Below are positions 1-8,034 of a stretch of DNA of 52,335 nucleotides, in pieces (position 1 is the first letter of the stretch; each line of letters begins with the position of its first letter). Below the pieces are notes generated by a model. The model was not told the origin of the DNA. It saw nothing but the letters and a program-made list of their open reading frames with translations, and ran no database searches. The DNA is taken from NCBI GenBank assembly GCA_002791545.1, contig PFXG01000034.1, forward strand, positions 1-52,335, in the 5' to 3' direction. The translations under genes were made by a program, and so were the position numbers. This stretch comes from Zetaproteobacteria bacterium CG_4_9_14_3_um_filter_49_83. Lineage in GTDB: Bacteria > Pseudomonadota > Zetaproteobacteria > Mariprofundales > Mariprofundaceae.

Positions 1-49
1 ATCAATAATCAACATGAGAAACTGTTGCGCCTAATGGGAACTCGCTATC

Positions 50-1933
50 TCAGGTGTTATTCCTGAAATTAAAAATTATGGGTGCGGAATGTCGGCTATT
101 GATACTCTGTCCGTTAATGATGAACGGGTGACCGAGAACGAAACGGATTTTATCTGCCACCAGAGCCACATCATTTTTTTCTATTTCCCTCAATAAAACC
201 AGAAACTCATCCCCTGCCATGCGTGAAACAAGATCGGATTCACGCAAACATTCTTTTATCCGTGCTGCGACCTCTTTCAATAAAGCATCGCCAACTGAAT
301 GGCCGAACTTATCGTTAACATGCTTAAAATTATCCAGGTCAATAAACAAAACAGCGAGCTGATAGCTTTCTCTCTTCGCCATATTGATGGCTTGATCTAA
401 ATGCTCGCTAAACAAAGCCCGGTTGGCTAAACCGGTGAGGAAATCATGGTTTGTCTTATATTCGGCCAACGCTTCAGATTTCTTGCGCTCAGTGATATCG
501 GTGAAGTTGACCACCAATTTTGAACCAGCCCATGAGCCCAATAAAAGCACTTGTTTGACCGAGCCGTCCTGACAGGTAATTTCGCTCTCCATCGGCGATA
601 AATGTGAGCCATCCTGCATCGTCTCTTCTACCATGGAATCCCATAGAGCAATTATTTTTCTCCGGTATTTTGTGTCGGGATAGGCTCTGATATACCACTG
701 CTCTTCAGTTGGAACATCCTTAAGGGTATAGCCGAACATGGAGGTGAACTTCGAGTTTACGTATTCGATTTTACCATCCCGATTTGCCCATGCGACACCT
801 ATAGCTGATGAATCAAGAATAGCCTGGAGTGTCGTTTCGCTTTCAATGTACTGCCTGTTCATTTGCGTCGCGATTTTCAATGCTCGTTCACGCCCTGTTA
901 TTAACAGCCTGGCTAACCACCCGAACAGCAGGCTTGCCATCGTTCCAATCATCAGGGTAGGTAAAGACTCATCTGCATCTACCCGTGTGTATAAGCTTGG
1001 CAGGGCAAGAATTAAAATCGTCCATGTATGTCCGGCTATATTTATGGTTTGATTGGAGATCAATACATCTTCGACGTTGCTATGCGTTGCAGGCAAATAA
1101 ATAGAATTCGGATCATTGGAATCGTTTGAATCATACATGAGGGACTCAGCATCTATCTGATCCCCATCATATATTTCGACATCGATATCTTGAGCATATT
1201 CGCCGAAAATACCTTCCATCAGGTCATTCATGCGAAAGGGTGAATAAACCCAGCCCAGGATATTGGCTTGTCGATTACTCAATGTATCGTGAGGGAAATG
1301 ATTGTCATAAACCGGTATGTAGATCAGAAATCCGGCTTGTTCTTTTTTTCCATCCTCCTGAACCAGTCGCACTTTGCCAGACATGGCAGGTTTATCGCTG
1401 TCACGGGAGCGTTCCATCGCTTCTCGGCGGACTGGTTCAGAAAACATATCATAACCAAAAGCGCGCAAGTTACGGTCGGCAAGAGGCTCAAGAAAGACGA
1501 TCGACGTAAACGGATCACGCTCTCCCTCAGGCAGAATATTATACTCTGGAAACCCCTCTTTTCGAACAGCGGACAAATGCGCTTCCTTTTGATCCGCAGG
1601 AATAATGCGCGAAAAACCAACACCTTGATTGCCGGGGAAGTTATCTGCCAGATGTAATGAAAACACATAATCACGAAATTCAGTGCGCGTAACCTCTACA
1701 GAAGCTTCATACAAACCTCTCGCGCCATGTAATACCTGCTGATAAGTAGCCATCCGGTTTTCAATATGGGAAATCGCTTCACGAACACGAAAGTCAAAGT
1801 AATCCTGATTGGCTTGCGAAGATGCGCGTTGAGTTTGATTCCAGCTGAATATCGTGATTGCAAACAGGCCCAATGCGATAACAACAGGCAAGCTTCTGAT
1901 GAGTTTGGTGCCTTGAATCATGGATGAACTCAT
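50..1933 (-). CDS. CHASE-PAS-GGDEF membrane protein, C-terminally truncated diguanylate cyclase
   Basis: A sensor protein of 627 residues. The first membrane segment is near residues 14-31. A CHASE-like periplasmic domain follows (about 70-290; it contains GYDMFSEPVRREAM and PAMSGKV). A second membrane segment lies near 324-346, a PAS domain at about 370-482 (ILDSSAIGVAWANRDGKIEY), and a GGDEF domain starts at residue 495 (NHDFLTGLANR). The signature is AGDEF (573-577) instead of GGDEF, and an RESD inhibitory I-site (564-567) sits at the right spacing for c-di-GMP feedback. The protein stops about 50 residues after the signature, so the last strand and the usual ADxALYxAKxxGRN segment are missing, and neither other frame restores them. 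It may be inactive or a decayed gene; the window edge is 49 bases away. It is transcribed away from the rraA-like gene. Confidence 0.85.
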   Translation of the reverse strand: MSSSMIQGTKLIRSLPVVIALGLFAITIFSWNQTQRASSQANQDYFDFRVREAISHIENRMATYQQVLHGARGLYEASVEVTRTEFRDYVFSLHLADNFPGNQGVGFSRIIPADQKEAHLSAVRKEGFPEYNILPEGERDPFTSIVFLEPLADRNLRAFGYDMFSEPVRREAMERSRDSDKPAMSGKVRLVQEDGKKEQAGFLIYIPVYDNHFPHDTLSNRQANILGWVYSPFRMNDLMEGIFGEYAQDIDVEIYDGDQIDAESLMYDSNDSNDPNSIYLPATHSNVEDVLISNQTINIAGHTWTILILALPSLYTRVDADESLPTLMIGTMASLLFGWLARLLITGRERALKIATQMNRQYIESETTLQAILDSSAIGVAWANRDGKIEYVNSKFTSMFGYTLKDVPTEEQWYIRAYPDTKYRRKIIALWDSMVEETMQDGSHLSPMESEITCQDGSVKQVLLLGSWAGSKLVVNFTDITERKKSEALAEYKTNHDFLTGLANRALFSEHLDQAINMAKRESYQLAVLFIDLDNFKHVNDKFGHSVGDALLKEVAARIKECLRESDLVSRMAGDEFLVLLREIEKNDVALVADKIRFVLGHPFIINGQSINSRHSAPIIFNFRNNT

Positions 1934-2108
1934 AAAGAAAAATAATAAAGAAAAATCATTTCGCAGAACAGCTTTTTCAGCAGAGCTTGTATATCTGATT
2001 GTTGAGACTGAATATATGCTGAAAGTTCAGCGGCTTTAGGTGCATAACGGGGAAATCTTATCATCCATGGAGCAGTTGGACACTTGTATTGAAGCACTGG
2101 AGAGAATC

Positions 2109-2588
2109 TTGAAAACCACTGATTTATACGATAAATATCTGGAATCTTTGCAGGTCGCCGCACCGATATTTCGTGATTTTGGCGGCAGAAGCAGCTTTCA
2201 TGGCAAGATTGTTACCCTGAAGGCCGTGGATGATAACACTTTCCTCAAAGCAGCGTTTGAAACTGATGGGTGCGGCAAAGTACTGGTGGTGGATGCCGCT
2301 GGCTCTTTGCGCTGCGCCATGATGGGCGATGTGATGGCTGCGCTCGGGGCCGCCAATGGCTGGGAGGGTGTGGTCATTCATGGCTGCATCCGCGATTCGG
2401 CCGATGTGGCGAACGTGGATATTGGCGTAAAGGCGCTGGCTACGATACCGCGCAAAACCGTTAAACGTCATCAGGGTGTGCCGGATATCCCCGTACACTT
2501 TGCCGATGTCACCTTCCACCCCGGTTATTATTTGTATGCCGATGCGGATGGTATTGTGGTTTCCGAATCGGCTCTGGCATTGCCTTGA
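2109..2588 (+). CDS. rraA: RraA-family protein, putative 4-hydroxy-4-methyl-2-oxoglutarate aldolase / RNase E regulator-like
   Basis: The product matches the RraA family across its length: FGGRSSFHGKIVTLK, KVLVVDAAGSLRCAMMGD, GWEGVVIHGCIRDSADV and LYADADGIVVS. I chose the TTG at 2109 because GGAGAG lies 4 bases upstream and because it gives 159 residues beginning at the point where family members begin (KTTDLYDKY). ATG 2067 and ATG 2040 are in frame but add tails with no family match. Arg95-Asp96 (the RD pair) is the metal/substrate pair of the HMG/CHA aldolase branch; as I recall, the E. coli RNase E inhibitor RraA lacks this Asp. An aldolase or oxaloacetate decarboxylase activity is therefore as likely as RNase E control. 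It is a single gene, divergent from the GGDEF gene and convergent with the permease. Confidence 0.85.
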   Translation: MKTTDLYDKYLESLQVAAPIFRDFGGRSSFHGKIVTLKAVDDNTFLKAAFETDGCGKVLVVDAAGSLRCAMMGDVMAALGAANGWEGVVIHGCIRDSADVANVDIGVKALATIPRKTVKRHQGVPDIPVHFADVTFHPGYYLYADADGIVVSESALALP

Positions 2589-2603
2589 GGCATTTAACCC
2601 GGC

Positions 2604-3893
2604 TCAGGCTATGCGCCTAAACCCCGTCTCAGCCACAGCAATCATCAAATAAATAGCAGTAATCCAGATCAGGGTCGGTAAATTATTTCCGGCCAGATAG
2701 ACAACCAGAGTCGTCATCGTTCCGACAATCAGTAGCACTCCCAACACCACCAGCAGCACATTAGCTCCGGTCTGGCGTCGCAAGCGAAAGTTAGCGATAC
2801 CGACAGCCGCTGATACCAGCAGGAATGTCATACTGGAAAAAGCCGCAATCAGCTCCAGCCCCCCCCCCAACAAAGTGAACATCAGCGACAGTATCGCAAT
2901 CGAGCATACGGCAGCCCATGGCACCTCCACCCGGTTGCGAAACGAAAAAGGACTTGGCATTTCATGCGCGATGGCCATATCAGCCATCATCCTTGATGCG
3001 CCGAACATCGTCGCATTGATAGCTGAAGTCGTGGCCAGTAGCGCCGCCACATCGACCAGCATGGTACCCCAGTCGCCCAGCATTGGCCCGGCTGCGACAG
3101 CCAGCGAATACTCCTTGGCCTGAATCAGCTCTTCGAGATCCAGCGTGCCGACCGCCACAATGGCCAATAGCGTATAAATCAGAAAGACGATGCCAATAGA
3201 GCCATAAATCGCCCGTGGGATATTGCGCTCCGGCTGACTGCTTTCGCAGACCGCATTGGTGATCAACTGAAAACCTTCATACGCCACGAAGATAAGTGCA
3301 CCGGCCATAAACACCGAGCTCAAGCCGTGATCGATATGTGGTGAAAATCTCTCCGTATCAATCGCACTGGTTCCGGCCAATGCCAGAATCGCCAGCAGCA
3401 CGATTTTAGCGTAGACAATGATGTCTTCGATATTGCCGGTGGAAGTTACACCGCGCAGATTAACAAACAGAAAAAGTAAAATCACAGCCACAGACAATAT
3501 ATGCCGCACCACAACCGAGCCGGAATAACCAAGCAGATCGGCTCCATAAGCACCAAAGGTGAAGGCGTACAGTGCAATGGTACCGATATAGCCGATAACC
3601 ACCGTCCAGCCGGTCACGGCAGCAATCCACGGGTGTTCAGGAAAAGCGATTTCAAGATAAGTGAAACTTGCCCCATCGCTGTGATAGGTCAGGGCAAGGC
3701 GGACATATGAATAACCGGCAATAAAAGCCAGCAGTCCACCTAGCACAAAGGCCAGCGGCGCAGCATGTCCTGAAATATCGACAGCCATACCCAAAACCGA
3801 AAAAATACCGCCGCCGATCATGCCACCCACACCGATAGCGATCAGCTCTTTCAGCCCCAGCTTGCCAGATTCCGTCATCGCAGCGTCAGACAC
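2604..3893 (-). CDS. APC-superfamily amino acid permease
   Basis: An inner-membrane transporter of 429 residues, with roughly a dozen hydrophobic segments spread over its full length. The helix-1 substrate motif GVGGMIGGGIF (about 21-31) is the hallmark of the amino acid-polyamine-organocation superfamily, which moves amino acids by proton symport or exchange. Later helices such as YAKIVLLAILALAG and FVAYEGFQLITNA fit the same family. The substrate cannot be read from the sequence. The start used here is GTG; an in-frame ATG five codons later (MTESGKLGLKEL) is possible but has a poorer ribosome site. The gene ends 15 bases from the convergent rraA-like gene. A run of eight C residues inside it is intact and in frame. 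Confidence 0.85.
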   Translation of the reverse strand: MSDAAMTESGKLGLKELIAIGVGGMIGGGIFSVLGMAVDISGHAAPLAFVLGGLLAFIAGYSYVRLALTYHSDGASFTYLEIAFPEHPWIAAVTGWTVVIGYIGTIALYAFTFGAYGADLLGYSGSVVVRHILSVAVILLFLFVNLRGVTSTGNIEDIIVYAKIVLLAILALAGTSAIDTERFSPHIDHGLSSVFMAGALIFVAYEGFQLITNAVCESSQPERNIPRAIYGSIGIVFLIYTLLAIVAVGTLDLEELIQAKEYSLAVAAGPMLGDWGTMLVDVAALLATTSAINATMFGASRMMADMAIAHEMPSPFSFRNRVEVPWAAVCSIAILSLMFTLLGGGLELIAAFSSMTFLLVSAAVGIANFRLRRQTGANVLLVVLGVLLIVGTMTTLVVYLAGNNLPTLIWITAIYLMIAVAETGFRRIA

Positions 3894-3983
3894 CCCTGTT
3901 TACTCTCTCGGAACCCTTTAGGGCCTTTTTTTGCATTAGCACACATCCAGCAAGCACGAGCAGAAAAGGCTCGCAATCCGGCC

Positions 3984-6242
3984 TTATTTTGTCAGTGAAA
4001 TAAACAGTTCCGGCAGCTTCTCGGGCAGGCGCTCGATCTTGTCGATCACGGTATACTGACGCCCGAAAATATCGCCGACATATTCATCCGCTTTCGGGTC
4101 AAGGTTGATGCAGTAACTGTAAATACCATCCCGATCCAGTTCGTTTACTGCCTGACGCGCATCCTCAATAAGCAATCGCTCATCTTTGGAATCGATATCA
4201 GCAGGCTGACCATCAGTCAGGATCAGCAACAGCTTCTTATCAGCCGGTTGCGCCTTCAGATAATGACCGGCATGTCGCATGGCTGCTCCCATACGGGTCG
4301 AATAAGCGGCTTCCATCGCTGACAGGCGAGATTTCACCTGATCATCCCATGGCTCGTTAAAGCCCTTGAAATGCAGATAGCGCACATCGTGACGCGTGTT
4401 GGAATGGAAACCGCCAATGGCAAACGGATCACCCAGTTTATCTACCGCCCAGGCCAGCAATGACACAGCTTCCTGCGATAATTCCAGAATTGTCTGGCCC
4501 GAACCACCGACCTTCTCATTAAGCGACTCGGACAAGTCCACCAGCAAGGTTACGGCAATGTTACGCCCATCGGTGCGATGGCTCATATTGATACGCGGAT
4601 CGGGAGACGAACCGCTCTTGTAATCAATCAACGAACGCAGTGCCACATCAAGATCCAGCTCGGAACCTTCTTCCTGATAGCGGATACGCACCTTATCCTG
4701 CGGCTTGATCATTTCGAGAATTCGTTTCATACGCTTGGCCAGGGCACTGTGTTTTTCCAGCAGACGATCGATTTTACCGGCGTTTCCACCCCGATGCAGC
4801 AACTCGTAAACACTTACCCAATCCGGACGATAACTCTTATTTGTATAATCCCATTCGTCGTAATGACGCGGCGGAAGCCCCTTGAGTTGTTCTTCCTGTT
4901 TCTTCTTTTTATTGAGATGTTCGAAGATTTCATCCTCATCACTGCTCTCGATATATATCCACAGGTGGCGGTTATCATCACGATAATCCACTTCGGTATT
5001 TTCAAACAGTACTCTGGCCGAAAAATCCTTTTTGGTACGGGCAATAAACAATAACGCCATGCTCGCCATTTCACGGCTGCTCGATTCGCCTTTTTGCATC
5101 GTTTCGTGAAAACGGGCCGCAAACTCGCTAATTCGTTCATCTTCACAGACAAATTCATCGTCCAGAATAGAGCGCGACAGCAATGCCAGACGCACACGAA
5201 TGGTTGAAGCCTCTTCATCCTGAAGCAAGCTTTCATCCGGAATCGGATGCAGTGCCAGAAAGATGCGTTTCAATCCCGGATAACGCTGCATAGCCAGCCA
5301 GTCGATGCGGCAATCTTCAAAGGTTTCCACACCTATGCGCTGGAGCGGACTCCAGTTATCAACCACCATCTTGCTGCTCCAGCGACGATGCCCGGCCATA
5401 TGCGCCAGTGCCGCCCGGTAGCGATCCATGCCTGAAACACCATTGTGCTCATCATAAACGTCAGGAATTCGAATGCCGTCTTCATCGAAATAAGGCATCG
5501 GCTTGACCAGATCATCGAACGCCAGGGAGTAAGGCACCAGATAATCATGATCGCGCCATAAACCGCGCATATACATATCGAGCTTACGCTCATTATCGAT
5601 AAACAACGTACCGTGACGCTCACGTTGCAAAACAGCTATAGAATCGGCTGATTGCAGTGAAAAATACTCAATCTGACGGTCGGGATGATCGTTATAGTAG
5701 CGGATGCCGTATTCAATCCAGTTTTTCAGGCCCTCCAGCGGCACCATCGCCAGAATGCGCGGTGCCTGCTTGAGCAACTCCGGCAAACCGGGACTGGGAA
5801 AGGTAGAGTGATGCCCATGCACCGAACCGGTTGTGCGGTCCATCATGTCGCGGATAACTTCGATATATCTGGCAAACAGGACATGCGTATGCAGCAGTCG
5901 CGCTACAGCACCACTGGTTTGCAGAAATGGCACCATCGCCTTGAAATTGGTATGCGTCGACATGTAATGGGCAAATTCACGCAGTTCTACAAGCGCTTCT
6001 TCCCCTACCACAACAGCCACTGCGGGAGCCTCTTCAAGATACACCAGCAAAGGCTCCGGACCGCGCCCCATTTTACCGAGAAAACGGGCATTCTCGATAT
6101 ACACCAACAGACCCTCACCTGTAAGCAAAGCCTTGGCTCGTTTCAGGCAATCATCAAAGACTCGGTCAACCTGAGCAAAATTACAGCCCAGACGTTGCCA
6201 GTAGATTTCAAACTCCATGCTTCTTGTCACTTCAACAGGCAT
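3984..6242 (-). CDS. cbbO: CbbO/NorD-type von Willebrand factor A protein, Rubisco activase adaptor
   Basis: About 752 residues with a C-terminal VWA domain. The MIDAS metal site is seen as DLSES (about 569-573), with TDGQPAD about 105 residues further on. The long N-terminal part contains acidic and basic stretches (SSDEDEIFEHLNKKKKQEEQ). In the known CbbQO systems CbbO sits on the CbbQ AAA+ hexamer and uses its VWA domain to bind Rubisco, allowing removal of inhibitory sugar phosphates. The gene follows cbbQ on the same strand after a 64-base gap. I chose ATG 6242; GTG 6254 and a later ATG (MEFEIYWQ) are alternatives. NorD and GvpN/O-associated proteins share this architecture, but the CbbQ neighbour and the Calvin genes in the window favour CbbO. 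Confidence 0.85.
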   Translation of the reverse strand: MPVEVTRSMEFEIYWQRLGCNFAQVDRVFDDCLKRAKALLTGEGLLVYIENARFLGKMGRGPEPLLVYLEEAPAVAVVVGEEALVELREFAHYMSTHTNFKAMVPFLQTSGAVARLLHTHVLFARYIEVIRDMMDRTTGSVHGHHSTFPSPGLPELLKQAPRILAMVPLEGLKNWIEYGIRYYNDHPDRQIEYFSLQSADSIAVLQRERHGTLFIDNERKLDMYMRGLWRDHDYLVPYSLAFDDLVKPMPYFDEDGIRIPDVYDEHNGVSGMDRYRAALAHMAGHRRWSSKMVVDNWSPLQRIGVETFEDCRIDWLAMQRYPGLKRIFLALHPIPDESLLQDEEASTIRVRLALLSRSILDDEFVCEDERISEFAARFHETMQKGESSSREMASMALLFIARTKKDFSARVLFENTEVDYRDDNRHLWIYIESSDEDEIFEHLNKKKKQEEQLKGLPPRHYDEWDYTNKSYRPDWVSVYELLHRGGNAGKIDRLLEKHSALAKRMKRILEMIKPQDKVRIRYQEEGSELDLDVALRSLIDYKSGSSPDPRINMSHRTDGRNIAVTLLVDLSESLNEKVGGSGQTILELSQEAVSLLAWAVDKLGDPFAIGGFHSNTRHDVRYLHFKGFNEPWDDQVKSRLSAMEAAYSTRMGAAMRHAGHYLKAQPADKKLLLILTDGQPADIDSKDERLLIEDARQAVNELDRDGIYSYCINLDPKADEYVGDIFGRQYTVIDKIERLPEKLPELFISLTK

Positions 6243-6306
6243 CGATATCACCACCCTGATACAGCAAGCTCAAGTCACAAAGCCTGAGCATCACCGTCAA
6301 TTTTTA

Positions 6307-7110
6307 TCAGCCAAATGCGGCTTCGATTGCATGATCCAGAGTATCGCGAATATCTGCATCATCGGTAATAGGACGAACAAGTGCCATACGGCTGGCAGCC
6401 TGTGGGTTGACACCACCTTTAATCAGGGTTGCCGCATAAACCAGCAAACGGGTGGAAATACCTTCGTCCAGACCATGACCTTTCAGGTTACGGGCAGTCT
6501 GAGCTATGCGAACCAATCTCGTCGCCAGCTCCGGTTCAATACCGGTTTCCTTCGACAAAATAGATGCTTCCGTTGCCTCTTCAGGATAATCAAACTCAAA
6601 ACCGGTGAAACGCTGCTTGGTCGATTGTTTTAAATCTTTCATCAGACTCTGGTAGCCGGGATTATAGGAAATCACCAGTTGGAAATCCGCATGTGCCTCG
6701 ATCAACTCACCTTTTTTATCCAGCGGCAAGGTTCGACGATGGTCGGTCAGCGGATGGATCACCACAGTGGTGTCCTGACGGGCTTCCACCACTTCATCCA
6801 GATAACAAATCGCGCCGATACGAGCGGCTGTAGTCAGCGGGCCATCCAGCCAGCGGGTGCCATTGGCATCGAGTAAATATCGCCCTACCAGATCAGAAGC
6901 GGTCATGTCCTCATTACAAGCCACTGTAATTAATGGCTTTCCAAGTTTCCATGCCATGTATTCGATAAAACGGGACTTACCACAACCGGTCGGTCCCTTG
7001 ACCATCACCGGCAATCGCGCGGCATAAGCGGCTTCGTAAAGCTCAACCTCATCACTTTGCGCTTGATAAAAAGGTTCCTGTTTGACTTTGTACTGTTCTT
7101 TATCGGTCAT
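6307..7110 (-). CDS. cbbQ: CbbQ-type MoxR AAA+ ATPase, Rubisco activase motor
   Basis: An AAA+ ATPase of 267 residues from the MoxR branch. Walker A is GPTGCGKS (39-46) and Walker B is CYLDE (102-106). A basic segment KQSTKQRF (about 161-168) sits where an arginine finger is expected. The length and the C-terminal helical part (GHGLDEGISTRLLVYAATLI) match the CbbQ/NorQ family. CbbQ hexamers hydrolyse ATP and, with CbbO, reactivate inhibited Rubisco. GGAG lies 8 bases before the ATG. The next gene on the same strand is cbbO, so the two form one transcription unit. NorQ, the nitric oxide reductase counterpart, is very similar; no nor genes are present, whereas Calvin-cycle genes are. Confidence 0.88.
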   Translation of the reverse strand: MTDKEQYKVKQEPFYQAQSDEVELYEAAYAARLPVMVKGPTGCGKSRFIEYMAWKLGKPLITVACNEDMTASDLVGRYLLDANGTRWLDGPLTTAARIGAICYLDEVVEARQDTTVVIHPLTDHRRTLPLDKKGELIEAHADFQLVISYNPGYQSLMKDLKQSTKQRFTGFEFDYPEEATEASILSKETGIEPELATRLVRIAQTARNLKGHGLDEGISTRLLVYAATLIKGGVNPQAASRMALVRPITDDADIRDTLDHAIEAAFG

Positions 7111-7353
7111 GGTTTTAACTCCCTTGAAAAATGATGTGGGCTATTTTAGCCCCTCTTCAAAAAAAGACATGCTTATAATTTTTATGTCAATCATAAATTA
7201 AACTTATAATAAGGTCGGGAGCTGTGAATCAGATGTTATCCACCGCCCTCACGGAAACATTGGTAATATAGTGCATACGATCTATAAACCAAAGAAGTCT
7301 TCAGCCTGTAAAATCAGCTGCAGATAAAATAATTTATGAGCATAAGCCGGTAT
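7111..7353 (-). promoter_or_regulatory. AT-rich upstream region of cbbQ-cbbO
   Basis: This 243-base gap holds no convincing gene and must contain the start signals of cbbQO. The stretch 7160-7212 is very AT-rich. On the minus strand a perfect -35-like TTGACA lies at 7185-7190, but no good -10 box follows at 16-18 bases, so I do not assign a promoter position. A Shine-Dalgarno GGAG is seen at 7119-7122. Confidence 0.35.
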
Positions 7354-8010
7354 TCAAAGGGCCAGACCGAGCAACAGCTGGGCTCCCAGCATGACCAGCG
7401 GCCCGATCAGATCCTGCAAAATCCCCAGCAACAGCAACGCTACAATGATCATGAATCCATATGGTTCAATGCCGGATAAATAAGTTGAATAAGGCTGCGG
7501 CAGCAAGCCAACAGCCACCCTGCCCCCGTCCAGTGGCGGCAGTGGTAATAAATTGAAAATACATAACACCAGATTAATCAGAATCGATGCCTGCAACATC
7601 AGACTCAACGGTTCAGCCGCCCACACCCATGACGCAGGCATCATCGCAACCAGCCACAGCAAAAATGTAGAAATAATTGCCAGCAGGATATTGGTTAGCG
7701 GACCGGCCAGCGCCACCCACACCATATCACGCTTGGGATTGCGCAGTTTACGCCAGTTGATCGGTACCGGCTTGGCATAGCCAAACAAAAACGGTGAACC
7801 GGCCACAACCAGCACCAATGGAATCACAATAGTGCCCACCGGATCGATATGCCTCAACGGATTCAGCGACAATCTACCCAGCCAGAAAGCGGTATCATCA
7901 CCCAGTTTATACGCCATCCAGCCATGCGCCACTTCATGCAATACAATAGCCAGCAATACGGGCAAAGCCCAAATGCTGATGCCCTGCATGATTGATTGAA
8001 TATCTGCCAT
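7354..8010 (-). CDS. Site-2 protease-like zinc metalloprotease (M50 family)
   Basis: A small multi-spanning membrane protein of 218 residues. The zinc motif HEVAH (25-29) lies in the first hydrophobic segment. AGPLTN (102-107) and NLLPLPPLDGG (153-163), which supplies the third metal ligand Asp, complete the M50 active site. This matches the short YwhC/Rip3-like site-2 protease family, which lacks PDZ domains and cuts proteins within the membrane; the substrate is unknown. The gene starts 24 bases downstream of the end of the large oxidoreductase gene, so the two may be co-transcribed. Nothing in the sequence links it to cbbQO beyond position. Confidence 0.88.
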   Translation of the reverse strand: MADIQSIMQGISIWALPVLLAIVLHEVAHGWMAYKLGDDTAFWLGRLSLNPLRHIDPVGTIVIPLVLVVAGSPFLFGYAKPVPINWRKLRNPKRDMVWVALAGPLTNILLAIISTFLLWLVAMMPASWVWAAEPLSLMLQASILINLVLCIFNLLPLPPLDGGRVAVGLLPQPYSTYLSGIEPYGFMIIVALLLLGILQDLIGPLVMLGAQLLLGLAL

Positions 8011-8034
8011 TGCGTTTCCTGCCTTTGCTTGCCG

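Noticed and set aside
3909-3932. CCCTTTAGGG then T7 between cbbO and the permease as a terminator
   Set aside because: The stem is only 3-4 bp and faces the plus strand, where no gene ends.
7185-7190. Perfect TTGACA box upstream of cbbQ
   Set aside because: No acceptable -10 hexamer lies 16-18 bases downstream on the minus strand, so it is not called as a promoter.
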